29,430 bases of DNA from a virus. Under the pieces are notes generated by a model. The model worked only from the letters and a program-made list of their open reading frames with translations. It had not been told where the DNA came from and made no database searches. Each line of letters opens with the position of its first letter. Position 1 is the first letter of the stretch. Shown in pieces: positions 23,264-29,430 of this stretch. The position numbers were made by a program, and so were the translations under genes. The stretch covers positions 1 through 29,430 of the IMG/VR virus record IMGVR_UViG_3300045482_000114; one strand, 5' to 3'.

Positions 23264-23617
23264 ATGGTTCACCTGTATTTCCGGGTGCGAGGACCGGTCG
23301 CCGGCCTCCCCGGAACCGCCGCCGGCCAGGACCTCTGTGTGCACCTTGGCGCAACAGGTAACGTGGTGATCCGCCAAACTTTACGTATTCCGGAAGGTGT
23401 AATCTACGGCCTGATCGGCCACGCCCTCCTCGACGGCTCCTTGGAAAACGTCACTCCTGGCCCGACGCCCGCCGCCGTGACCGAGTCGCTCCGCCTGGCT
23501 GTTGGGGCGCCGGAGCGTCTAGGACAGCCCGCTCCTTCTCCGCCAGGCGCGCCAGGTCCTCCGCTGGAACTGCGACGCTGGCGCCGGATCCGCTCTCCCC
23601 TGCGGCTGGTGCCGTAG
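23264..23617 (+). CDS. Possible small gene in the 23150-23450 gap (uncertain)
   Basis: A 117-residue ORF on the + strand with ATG and a GGAG about 10 bases upstream, downstream of a lone TATACT (23224-23229). The first 65 residues look protein-like (YFRVRGPVAGLPGTAAGQDL, then IYGLIGHALLDGSLENV), but the last 55 lie antisense to the repressor gene and are Pro/Arg-rich, as antisense frames here tend to be. If it is not a gene, the 301 bases between 23150 and 23450 hold only a possible promoter for the lipoprotein. A real gene is slightly less likely than not. Confidence 0.35.
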   Translation: MVHLYFRVRGPVAGLPGTAAGQDLCVHLGATGNVVIRQTLRIPEGVIYGLIGHALLDGSLENVTPGPTPAAVTESLRLAVGAPERLGQPAPSPPGAPGPPLELRRWRRIRSPLRLVP

Positions 23618-23954
23618 GCTCTGCCAAGGCCGCCTCCAAGGCGTCCAGTACTCGGACGCGAATCTCCTCTCGAATCCGCGCTTCTCGCAGGTCCTCGGCG
23701 GGAGACGAGCCAGGAGCCTCCCGCGGCCCCTCACCGGTCAGGAGCCAATGCCCGGATACTCCGAGCGCCTGACAGATTGGCCCCAACCAATCCACTGACG
23801 GCATGACTTCATCGGCGTACCACTGCCTAGTTGTGCTCCGCACCGTTCCGATCGTGTCCGCGAGAACCTGGGGGTCAACCCCATCGGCCTCGGCGGCCTT
23901 CAGCAGGCCAAGCAGCCTGCCTCGGACGGCCCCCCTCGCCCTGCCTATTGACAA
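23451..23954 (-). CDS. CI-like repressor with N-terminal HTH
   Basis: A 167-residue protein in which residues 15-75 form an HTH of the phage repressor kind (LADTIGTVRSTTRQWYADEV, then DWLGPICQALGVSGHWLLTG). The remainder is a charged, helical or disordered tail (LREARIREEIRVRVLDALEA), with no S24 peptidase, so RecA-triggered self-cleavage is unlikely. The TTG at 23954 is chosen because the reading upstream runs antisense through the operators and the facing gene. ATG 24008 is the main alternative. With TTG the transcript would be nearly leaderless. It probably represses the early operon by binding 23957-23983. Confidence 0.72.
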   Translation of the reverse strand: MSIGRARGAVRGRLLGLLKAAEADGVDPQVLADTIGTVRSTTRQWYADEVMPSVDWLGPICQALGVSGHWLLTGEGPREAPGSSPAEDLREARIREEIRVRVLDALEAALAEPTAPAAGESGSGASVAVPAEDLARLAEKERAVLDAPAPQQPGGATRSRRRASGQE

Positions 23955-23974
23955 GACGTAGGTACGGCTATAAC
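23948..23974 (+). promoter_or_regulatory. Early promoter (PR-like)
   Basis: A consensus -35 TTGACA (23948-23953) is followed after 15 bases by TATAAC (23969-23974), 5 of 6 matches to the -10. The spacer is short, and such promoters are usually weak or activator-dependent. It reads into the ribbon-helix-helix gene and the early operon. Its -35 overlaps the repressor start codon on the other strand. Confidence 0.65.
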
Positions 23975-23983
23975 GTATGTACG
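23957..23983. promoter_or_regulatory. Paired operator dyads of the lysis-lysogeny switch
   Basis: CGTAGGTACG (23957-23966) and CGTATGTACG (23974-23983) are two copies of the dyad CGTA-NN-TACG, 17 bp centre to centre. Both lie inside 13-bp direct repeats matching at 12 of 13 positions. They cover the spacer and -10 of the early promoter and the start of the repressor gene, as expected for repressor or Cro-type operators. No third copy was noticed. Confidence 0.72.
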
Positions 23984-24021
23984 GCGGTAGCGTCTCACAC
24001 GAAAACATAAGGCGGCGCCAA

Positions 24022-24237
24022 ATGTCTGTCGATAGCGAGGCCCCTCCGGAGCGTGAGGTCCGGGTCCATTCGATCCAGTGGCGGGTCGCGGACCTCCGGA
24101 AGATCGAGGAGGCGGCGGAGTTTCTGTCTGCCCGTGAGCATATCTCCGTCTCAATGACCGACGTCATCCGGCGAGGAGCTCTCCGTGAAGCGGAAGCGCT
24201 CCTGGCCGAGGCGGCGGCGCAACAGCAGGCGGCCTGA
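24022..24237 (+). CDS. Ribbon-helix-helix regulator facing the repressor (Cro-like role)
   Basis: A 71-residue protein with an Arc/CopG-like pattern: beta strand (RVHSIQWRV, residues 14-22), helix (ADLRKIEEAAEFLSAR), turn, and helix (MTDVIRRGALREAEALLAEA). It is divergent from the repressor and immediately downstream of the early promoter, so it likely plays a Cro-like or early regulatory role. ATG 24022 is chosen because the in-frame ATG at 23977 lies before the expected transcription start. Confidence 0.65.
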   Translation: MSVDSEAPPEREVRVHSIQWRVADLRKIEEAAEFLSAREHISVSMTDVIRRGALREAEALLAEAAAQQQAA

Positions 24238-24241
24238 CCCG

Positions 24242-24688
24242 ATGCCGGCGACGACGATACGGCGCGGTGGGGTCACCCGCGACCAGCGGGAGGCGCCGCG
24301 TTGGGCGAGCCGCGCCGCGCGGGATCTCCACCTCCAACCCCGGACGGTGGAGGCCCGCGTCCACAGCACCACCCGGCCCACGATCCAGGAGGAGCTCGCC
24401 ACGATCCTCCGCCGGCTCCTCGAGACCGGCAACCTCCCCCTCGTCGCCAAGATGATGGCTCCGGTCGAGGCGGCGCTGGCGGGCCTCGCGGTGCCGCCGC
24501 TCGGCGACGAGGTGATTGCCGCGGCGGTGCGGCCCGACGAAGAAGAGTCGATCGCGCGGGACGCCTACCTGATGGACCCCACGCCCACCCATCGGCGCGC
24601 ATGGCGCGTGGCCCTGGAGCGGCAGCGCGCCACCTCGCTGCCGCTCTATCTCGCCCTGGTGGCCGCGGAGCGGGAGGGACACTGCTGA
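24242..24688 (+). CDS. Hypothetical early protein (CII-like?)
   Basis: A 148-residue helical protein. A possible HTH lies at about residues 22-45 (ASRAARDLHLQPRTVEARVH), followed by EELATILRRLLETGNLPLV. Its order after the Cro-like gene, and its size, would suit a CII-type regulator, but the likeness is weak and no specific family is claimed. ATG 24242 follows the previous stop by four bases. The stop overlaps the next start (TGATG). Confidence 0.5.
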   Translation: MPATTIRRGGVTRDQREAPRWASRAARDLHLQPRTVEARVHSTTRPTIQEELATILRRLLETGNLPLVAKMMAPVEAALAGLAVPPLGDEVIAAAVRPDEEESIARDAYLMDPTPTHRRAWRVALERQRATSLPLYLALVAAEREGHC

Positions 24689-25014
24689 TGAGCCCGGTCT
24701 TCTGGGTCCTGGTGGGTGCCGGCGTGCTGGTGTGCGCGGCGGTGGTGTGGATCACCTGGCGCGACGCGCAGGAGGCGCGGGCGCTGGCAGAGAGGCACTG
24801 GCAGGCGAGGGAGGAGCGGCGCCGACTCGCCTCGCAGGAGCGGTTCCTCGCGCGTCTGGCGGAGCTCCGCGCGGAGGCGGAGGGTGAGGACGGCTGCGGG
24901 GGGGGGGGTCCGGCACCGCAACCGCCCGGGCTCGTGATCCTGGGCGAGACCGATGCGCAGATCGCCGACGAGCTGATCCGGCAGACCGCCCCGCACCGGG
25001 GGAGCCGGGCATGA
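24688..25014 (+). CDS. Small membrane protein with charged cytoplasmic tail
   Basis: A 108-residue protein with an N-terminal membrane segment (residues 3-22, PVFWVLVGAGVLVCAAVVW) and then a charged helix (RDAQEARALAERHWQAREER), a short Gly/Pro linker encoded partly by an 11-G run (24898-24908), and a C-terminal helix (DAQIADELIRQTAP). Function unknown; early-expressed membrane proteins of this kind sometimes block superinfection. Confidence 0.55.
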   Translation: MSPVFWVLVGAGVLVCAAVVWITWRDAQEARALAERHWQAREERRRLASQERFLARLAELRAEAEGEDGCGGGGPAPQPPGLVILGETDAQIADELIRQTAPHRGSRA

Positions 25015-25232
25015 CGATCTCCATCTCGGGCCGTAACGGCGGCTCGGCGTTGACCTATGCCGTCGCGAGCGAGGCGCCGGGACAAGCCGCGGAACTAGAA
25101 GCCGAGGCGGCGGATCTGGAACAGCGGGCCGCGGCGAAGCGGCGGGCGGCGGCAACGTTGCGGGCCATGCACGCCATCGCCTCTCTGGAGGTGCCTCTGG
25201 TTGCGTTGATTGGCGACGAGGTGGCGGTGTGA
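25011..25232 (+). CDS. Small helical protein
   Basis: A 73-residue protein with a short strand start (MTISISGRNGG) and a coiled-coil-like helix (QAAELEAEAADLEQRAAAKR), ending in a hydrophobic strand (LEVPLVALIGDEVAV). No family recognised. The ATG overlaps the previous stop (ATGA), and its stop overlaps the HNH gene. Confidence 0.5.
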   Translation: MTISISGRNGGSALTYAVASEAPGQAAELEAEAADLEQRAAAKRRAAATLRAMHAIASLEVPLVALIGDEVAV

Positions 25233-25807
25233 TGGATGCGCGGTCCTTCGGGCTCATTCACGGCGTAGACGCACCGGCTGTCAACCAGTGGTGCCGTCAA
25301 GGCCGCCTCCCCGGCGCGGTCAAGCTTAAGGGGCGGTGGGTGGTGCCGGGGCACCTACCCCGCCCGACGGTTGTGTGGGAATCAGACTACGCCCGCTTCG
25401 TCGCCAAAGTCGAGCTGTTGAAGTCGGGGTGCTGGCGGTGGGTGGCGGGCCTCGATAGGGACGGGTACGGCCTGTTCAAGTGGGGCGGTAAGACGCGCAA
25501 GGCGTACCGATGGGTCTACGAGTACGCCGTGGCGCCCATCCCTAGCGGCCTGACGATCGACCATTTGTGCCGCAACCGCTGGTGCGTGAACCCGAAACAC
25601 CTAGAGGCCGTGACCAACGCCACTAACGTCCTTCGCGGTGACGGGCCGTCAGCACACAATGCCAGGAAGACCCACTGCAAACGCGGACACCTCCTGGGCG
25701 GCGAGAATGTTTACGTGAACCTGGCCGGGGCGCGCATATGCCGAAGCTGTATGCGCTGGCACAACCGACGATGGCGGGACAAGCAGGGGTTGGCGAGGGC
25801 CGGATGA
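25232..25807 (+). CDS. HTH-HNH endonuclease fusion
   Basis: A 191-residue protein (GTG 25229 is an equally possible start). Residues 4-44 are an excisionase/MerR-like HTH (SFGLIHGVDAPAVNQWCRQG followed by RLPGAVK and RWVVP). Residues 67-175 are an HNH_3-type nuclease: CWRWVAGLDRDGYGLFKW, TIDHLCRNRWCVNPKHLEAV with D110-H111, N120 and H123, then C149, C170 and C173 of a zinc site. The aromatic 'AHR' of the family reads AYR here. GC is lower than in the neighbouring genes, fitting a mobile homing endonuclease. Confidence 0.82.
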   Translation: MDARSFGLIHGVDAPAVNQWCRQGRLPGAVKLKGRWVVPGHLPRPTVVWESDYARFVAKVELLKSGCWRWVAGLDRDGYGLFKWGGKTRKAYRWVYEYAVAPIPSGLTIDHLCRNRWCVNPKHLEAVTNATNVLRGDGPSAHNARKTHCKRGHLLGGENVYVNLAGARICRSCMRWHNRRWRDKQGLARAG

Positions 25808-26028
25808 AGGGCTGGCTCGCTGGCATCCGGGGCGGCCATGACCGGGTCGGACGGACACCCACCCGCAGGGCGTGCGCTGTCTGCGGAGGAGTGTACATCG
25901 GCCCCGGCCCGCTCTGCGGCACCTGCGGGCGCTGCCCCCGGTGCCACGCGAAAATCACGGGGGGGGGGCGTTGCGCCGAGTGCGCCGGCCGCGTCCCCCC
26001 GGAGGAGCCGCCCCCGCGGGCGGCGTAG
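25804..26028 (+). CDS. Small multi-cysteine zinc-ribbon protein
   Basis: A 74-residue protein with four CxxC pairs in a row (CAVC, CGTC, CPRC, CAEC), likely two zinc ribbons. A G10 run (25959-25968) encodes part of the linker. The ATG overlaps the HNH stop (ATGA). Function unknown; likely nucleic-acid or protein binding. Confidence 0.6.
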   Translation: MKGWLAGIRGGHDRVGRTPTRRACAVCGGVYIGPGPLCGTCGRCPRCHAKITGGGRCAECAGRVPPEEPPPRAA

Positions 26029-26033
26029 GGACC

Positions 26034-26165
26034 CGCCGACCCCCTATCGGCGATGAGGACCGCACGGGAGTGGTCGCCCCCCGGCACCGTCGGTGCCGCC
26101 CCGGTCACACGGGGGTGCGGGTTGCGGGAGCGTAGGGCGAGGCCATGGGGACTGGGCCCCGTGGC
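26034..26165 (+). other. Non-coding leader with three hairpins before the recombination gene
   Basis: The gap 26029-26194 holds no good ORF but three stems: CGCCGA/TCGGCG (26034-26039 with 26047-26052), a 17-bp palindrome CGGCACCG-T-CGGTGCCG (26082-26098), and GCCATGGGG with CCCCGTGGC (26142-26150 with 26157-26165, one G-T pair). It may be a structured 5' leader, a terminator between early genes, or a protein-binding region. No clear promoter was found in it. Confidence 0.5.
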
Positions 26166-26194
26166 TGACACAGGATCACGGGAGGCACCGGATT

Positions 26195-26929
26195 ATGACG
26201 CAGCTGATCGTCCGTGGCGACACAGGGGAGGTGGTCGGCACACCACGGCTGTTCGATCCGGCCGAGTACGTGGCGTCACTGACCGCGCCGGGGGCGCTCG
26301 CCTACCAGCAGCAGTTGGCGGCGGCCTACGACGCGGCGTGCCGGGCGCTGATCGGCCCGAACGACGTCCAACGCGAGGCGGGGCGTGAATTCAAGGAGAA
26401 GTCGGCGTGGCGGAAACTCCAGCGACATTTCCACATCTCGACCGAGGTCACCGCCACCGACAAGACCTGGCACGAGGTTCCGCCCGGCGGTGCCATCTTC
26501 GTTGCGACCGTCACGGTGCGCGCCAGCGCCCCGTGGGGGCAGTCGGCCGAGGCCGTCGGGGCGTGCGCCACAGACGAGGAGACGGGCCGGCGGGTGATCA
26601 CGATCGCGGACGCGATCGCTACCGCGGAGACGCGCGCCACCAATCGCGCTGTCAGCAACCTCATCGCGATGGGCGAGGTGAGCGCGGAGGAGATTGGGGA
26701 CCGATCGCGCGACGGGGCGCACGACACGACCCACGACGGCGGGCGGCCTGAGGATCGCCCGATGCCGTTCGGCAAGAGCAAGGGGCGGAGGTTGGGTGAC
26801 CTCTCGATCAGCGACCTGGAGTCCACGATCGCGTGGTGCCAGGGCAAGGACGCGGAAAGGTTCGCCGACCTGATCGGCGCGTGTCAGCAGGTCCTGGCGC
26901 ACCGTGCGCCACGGGGAGGGGCGCCATGA
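26195..26929 (+). CDS. Putative single-strand annealing / Rad52-like recombination protein
   Basis: A 244-residue protein. Residues 60-167 resemble phage and archaeal Rad52/Sak-like annealing proteins: FKEKSAWRKLQRHF, WHEVPPGGAIFVATVTVRAS, then ADAIATAETRATNRAVSNLI and MGEVSAEEI. Residues 190-235 look like an ExoX C-terminal-type module (MPFGKSKGRRLGDL). Such proteins anneal single strands during phage recombination. ATG 26195 has GGAGG 9 bases upstream. The exact family could not be fixed by eye. It is the only clear DNA-metabolism gene besides the integrase. Confidence 0.55.
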   Translation: MTQLIVRGDTGEVVGTPRLFDPAEYVASLTAPGALAYQQQLAAAYDAACRALIGPNDVQREAGREFKEKSAWRKLQRHFHISTEVTATDKTWHEVPPGGAIFVATVTVRASAPWGQSAEAVGACATDEETGRRVITIADAIATAETRATNRAVSNLIAMGEVSAEEIGDRSRDGAHDTTHDGGRPEDRPMPFGKSKGRRLGDLSISDLESTIAWCQGKDAERFADLIGACQQVLAHRAPRGGAP

Positions 26930-27126
26930 CGCCGCGTGACGCCCGCGCTCTGGCGCGGCGGGTGGTCGTCCAGCGGCGCGTCCTGCGCTGGCAGGTGTGG
27001 CAGGGGCGGCGCCTGCTCGCCGCGGCCCCGGCGCGGATCATCGGGTCCGAGAAAGAGGACGCCGAGGCGTGGGCACGGCGGTGCTTCCCGTCGCGGACGG
27101 GCCTCGAGGTCCGGGGGGTGTGCTGA
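26926..27126 (+). CDS. Small hypothetical early protein
   Basis: A 66-residue basic protein with a beta-like middle (VLRWQVWQGRRLLAA) and a C-terminal helix (KEDAEAWARRCFPS). No family recognised. ATG overlaps the annealase-like stop (ATGA) and its stop overlaps the next start (TGATG), so it is clearly part of the operon. Confidence 0.5.
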   Translation: MTPRDARALARRVVVQRRVLRWQVWQGRRLLAAAPARIIGSEKEDAEAWARRCFPSRTGLEVRGVC

Positions 27127-27362
27127 TGCCCGCGATCATTCCCGTCCTGCTCTCGGACCTGGAATGCCGTGCGGTGCTCGAGGCGATCAATCGCGCGTGG
27201 GACCACACGCCGCGCGGCACACCGAGGCGGGCGATCGACCGCGCGGCCAGCCGGATCGAAGAGGCGCTGCGGCGGCACCGGGCGGGACGGATTCCCGAGC
27301 GGGCGGGGGGAGGCTCCGCCCAGGCACGTGACGATGACCCTCTGACCAGGAGCGAGCGATGA
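27126..27362 (+). CDS. Small hypothetical early protein
   Basis: A 78-residue helical protein (LLSDLECRAVLEAINRAWDH, then AIDRAASRIEEALRRH) with a Gly/Ser-rich C terminus. No family recognised. Start and stop both overlap neighbours. Confidence 0.5.
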   Translation: MPAIIPVLLSDLECRAVLEAINRAWDHTPRGTPRRAIDRAASRIEEALRRHRAGRIPERAGGGSAQARDDDPLTRSER

Positions 27363-27580
27363 CACTGCGGGAGGCGGCGGCGATCCTCGACGTGAGCGAA
27401 GGGCACGTGAAGGACCTGGTGCGCGACCGGGCGCTCCGGGGCCGCTACACGGAGACCACGGTGCGCGAGAAGCGGCGGGTGCGGGGCACGCGGCGGTTCG
27501 TGTTCCGCACGATCCGCCGGACACTCTGGACCGTCAACGGCCGGGACGTGCGGGCGCGCCGGCGGCGGCTGGCGGCGTGA
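27359..27580 (+). CDS. Basic excisionase-like HTH protein
   Basis: A 73-residue protein starting with an excisionase/MerR-type HTH (LREAAAILDVSEGHVKDLVR) and continuing with a strongly basic region (REKRRVRGTRRFVF). It could be a DNA-bending accessory protein or a regulator. It lies in the operon that ends in the integrase, but a second HTH gene next to the integrase is the better excisionase candidate. ATGA overlap with the upstream gene. Confidence 0.6.
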   Translation: MTLREAAAILDVSEGHVKDLVRDRALRGRYTETTVREKRRVRGTRRFVFRTIRRTLWTVNGRDVRARRRRLAA

Positions 27581-27780
27581 TCGCCCGGTGCGCCGCCTGT
27601 GACGTGCGCCGGGAGGCGCGGGGCTGGCCCCACCACACGGCCTACCGGTGGGACCCTCGCCGCGCGCCTCTCGGGGGATGGGCCTGCCCGGAGTGTGGCG
27701 GGGCCCTGCGCGCGAAGCGGCGGGGCGAGGGTGAGGCCAACATCCTCGACGCGCGCGTGCGGCGGGAGCCGGCGCGGTGA
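27577..27780 (+). CDS. Small zinc-ribbon protein
   Basis: A 67-residue protein with CxxC pairs at residues 5-8 (RCAACD) and about 37-40 (CPECGG), the plan of a simple zinc ribbon, with basic linker and tail. No specific family. GTG start overlapping the previous stop. Confidence 0.5.
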   Translation: MIARCAACDVRREARGWPHHTAYRWDPRRAPLGGWACPECGGALRAKRRGEGEANILDARVRREPAR

Positions 27781-28175
27781 GCTACGATCCCGTGGCCGTG
27801 CGCGCCGAGCGCCGCGAGGCGAGAGTGCGCCAGGCGGTCGAGGGATGCCCGCTGTTCGGGTGGCCGGAGGCGCCGCCGGCCGAGCGGGTGGAGCAGGCGG
27901 CGCTGCCGATTCCCGATGCCACGATCCAGGGGCGGTGGGAGGCGTGGCTGGCGACCGAGGACGGGCGGCTGGTCTTCGGCGTCTTCTGCCAGAGCGCGCT
28001 GGCCCTGGCCGCGCGCGGCGAGCGGCTGAGCGCCAAGGCGATCTGGGAGACGACGCGGGCGTCCCTCAAGCGGCCGGCGAACAACGACTACACCGCGCTG
28101 GCGGCCCGCGAGGCCGAGGCGCGCTACCCGGCCCTGCGGGGCCAGTTCGAGAAGCGGCGGAGGCATGCGGCGTGA
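27777..28175 (+). CDS. Conserved phage protein of unknown function
   Basis: A 132-residue helical protein. Segments WEAWLATEDGRLVFGVFCQS, AKAIWETTRASLK, NNDYTALAAREAEARYPALR and GQFEKRR match a pattern (W...F/ W...L, 'aKaIwE..R', 'NN.y.s..AR', 'P.l...F..R') that I recognise from early regions of many phages. Role unknown. GTGA overlap with the upstream gene. Confidence 0.65.
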   Translation: MSYDPVAVRAERREARVRQAVEGCPLFGWPEAPPAERVEQAALPIPDATIQGRWEAWLATEDGRLVFGVFCQSALALAARGERLSAKAIWETTRASLKRPANNDYTALAAREAEARYPALRGQFEKRRRHAA

Positions 28176-28372
28176 GCGCACACGACACGACGACCCCCAC
28201 GACCTATGATCGCAACGCCATCCTCACCACCGAGCAGGTGGCGGCCTGGCTCCAGTGCAGCCCCCGTCTCGTGGAGGGGATGGGGCTGCCACGCCTCAAC
28301 ATTCCGGGCCGCCTGACCCGCTACTCGGCGGGGCAGGTACTCGATTTTCTCGAAGGGCGGAAAGCCGCATGA
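28172..28372 (+). CDS. Excisionase / AlpA-like HTH protein
   Basis: A 66-residue protein with an excisionase-like HTH: ILTTEQVAAWLQCSPRLVEG, then LPRLNIPGRLTRYSAGQVLD. It directly precedes and overlaps the integrase (ATGA), as excisionase genes often do, and likely directs excision by bending attL or attR DNA. It starts with GTG overlapping the previous stop. Confidence 0.75.
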   Translation: MSAHDTTTPTTYDRNAILTTEQVAAWLQCSPRLVEGMGLPRLNIPGRLTRYSAGQVLDFLEGRKAA

Positions 28373-29430
28373 CGCCCCACCGGAGCCACGGGCGCGGCAC
28401 GCTGGTGCTCAAGGTGCGCTATCGCGGGGTGCCGCGCATCGAGCGGAGCACCGGCACCAACGACCCCAAGGTGGCAGAACAGATCCGTCGGATGTGCGAC
28501 GTGCTGTACGATCAGGGCCGCCTCGACCTCTTGGAGGCGATGGCGCTGCCGCGCGGGGATGCCCGGCGCCTCCACCCCATGCTGGTCTTCGACCGCTACA
28601 AGGCGGGCACGCTGGAGAGGTTGCCCCGCGCCGAGGTGCTGGTGCCGCTGGCGGAGCAGTGGGAGGCGTGGACGGCGGCGGCGAAAGTGGCGGACAGCAC
28701 GACCGAGAGCCGCCGCAAGGGGTGGCGCGGGCTGCGCCGACACCTCCATGCGGCGGCGACCCTGCACGACCTGCCGGGCGCGCTGCGGGATTATCGGGCC
28801 GCGTGTGCCGCGCATCCGCGCACGTTCAACCTGGCGCGGGCGGCGGTGATGGCGTTCGTGCGCGACGTCCTGGGGAAGCGCCACGCGCTGTACGCGCAGG
28901 TTGCGGATGTGCGCGTGCTGGCCCGCGTGGGGCCTCGTCGCCAGGGGCGCCCCTTCACGGTCGCGGGGTTGCGCGCGCACATGGCGGCGATGCCGTCCGG
29001 GATGGGGATGGCCAGCTGGACGATGGCGGTGACGGGGATGGGTCCGAAGGAGTATTTCAGGGACGGCTTCACGGTGCAGGCCGATCGGGTGCTCATCCAC
29101 GGCCAGAAGCGCGAGGGGCGGGAGCGGGTCATTCCGCGTGCGGCCCGGATCGAGGCGCCCTCGGTCTCACGCGAGACCTGGCGGCGGGCCTTCAAGCGGG
29201 TCTCGCCGGAGCGGCAGCCGTATGACCTGCGGCGCACCTTCCCCGCCCTGATGCTGCTCGCGGGAATCCCCGCCAACCGCCGCCGCGCCTACATGGGGCA
29301 CGGAGCGCGCACGATGACCGAGCTCTACGAGGATGCGGAGGTGACCCAGTGGCTCGTCGAGGACGCCGCGGCCCTGGCCCGTGTCCTGGGTGAGCCGAAC
29401 CCCACCCTGCGACTGGTGGGGGTGGCGTGA
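28369..29430 (+). CDS. int: Tyrosine integrase (site-specific recombinase)
   Basis: A 353-residue phage integrase. The catalytic domain has the lysine in the beta-hairpin (HGQKREGRER, K247), the R of the HxxR-like motif (PYDLRRTF, R288), H311 in YMGHGAR, and the nucleophile Y320 in MTELYED. Two usual residues differ: the first arginine (normally in TGMR) is Gly225 in TGMGPKEY, and the HxxR histidine is Tyr285. ATG 28369 overlaps the excisionase stop (ATGA). The stop is the last codon of the window, so attP is likely just beyond. Confidence 0.88.
   Translation: MTPHRSHGRGTLVLKVRYRGVPRIERSTGTNDPKVAEQIRRMCDVLYDQGRLDLLEAMALPRGDARRLHPMLVFDRYKAGTLERLPRAEVLVPLAEQWEAWTAAAKVADSTTESRRKGWRGLRRHLHAAATLHDLPGALRDYRAACAAHPRTFNLARAAVMAFVRDVLGKRHALYAQVADVRVLARVGPRRQGRPFTVAGLRAHMAAMPSGMGMASWTMAVTGMGPKEYFRDGFTVQADRVLIHGQKREGRERVIPRAARIEAPSVSRETWRRAFKRVSPERQPYDLRRTFPALMLLAGIPANRRRAYMGHGARTMTELYEDAEVTQWLVEDAAALARVLGEPNPTLRLVGVA

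Noticed and set aside
23955-24167. Longer repressor reading to ATG 24167
   Set aside because: The extra N terminus is antisense to the ribbon-helix-helix gene and covers promoter and operators, so a downstream start is more likely.
24155-25085. Long - strand ORFs opposite the early operon
   Set aside because: They oppose several overlapping + strand genes with good starts and have shadow-like composition.

Overview
The window looks like most of the genome of a temperate, tailed, lambda-like siphovirus (prophage or phage contig) from a very GC-rich bacterium. It carries a gpA-type terminase, a lambda-family portal, a fused prohead protease and HK97-fold capsid gene, a frameshifted tail chaperone, a long tape measure, a CHAP endolysin, a repressor switch, an excisionase and a tyrosine integrase. 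Host assignment is only an inference. The poly-proline lipoprotein with a Big_2-like Ig domain at 22265-23149 resembles lipoproteins of Gemmatimonadota, and the high GC fits, but no host gene or att site is present. No tRNA, rRNA, CRISPR array or insertion sequence was seen.

Layout. Positions 1-8065 hold packaging and head genes, then the tail tube and chaperones: terminase large subunit (5' end cut off), a gpW-like gene, portal, protease-capsid, head-tail connectors, tail terminator, tail tube, G/GT chaperones. Positions 8058-14306 hold the tape measure and tail-tip genes, including a hub with a carbohydrate-binding-like insertion, a Dit-like protein and a lectin-like protein. Positions 14334-15927 form a lysis block (membrane/coiled-coil protein, CHAP endolysin, holin, small lipoprotein). 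Positions 15924-20760 hold a second late block that looks like adhesion or fibre genes, with a four-repeat propeller-like protein and a protein built from fifteen exact 20-residue repeats, ending in a spanin-like gene. Late genes are on the + strand and mostly overlap by ATGA, GTGA or TGATG, which suggests translational coupling.

Positions 20768-23149 are on the - strand: a compact four-gene cassette of unknown function with its own likely promoter, then a lipoprotein that may be a lysogenic conversion gene. Positions 23451-24237 are the lysis-lysogeny switch: a CI-like repressor (-) facing a ribbon-helix-helix protein (+), with two CGTA-NN-TACG dyads over the promoter. Positions 24242-29430 form a + strand early operon of small proteins, an HTH-HNH endonuclease fusion, a Rad52/annealase-like protein, two excisionase-like HTH proteins and the integrase, whose stop codon is the last base of the window. 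No helicase, primase or origin protein was recognised. The missing terminase 5' end, and perhaps a small subunit, lie outside.

The most notable observations are a textbook -1 frameshift signal in the tail chaperone gene, a strong in-frame internal start inside the protease-capsid fusion, the 20-residue repeat protein, the HTH-HNH fusion, the paired operators, the uncharacterised four-gene - strand cassette, and an integrase that lacks the usual first catalytic arginine.
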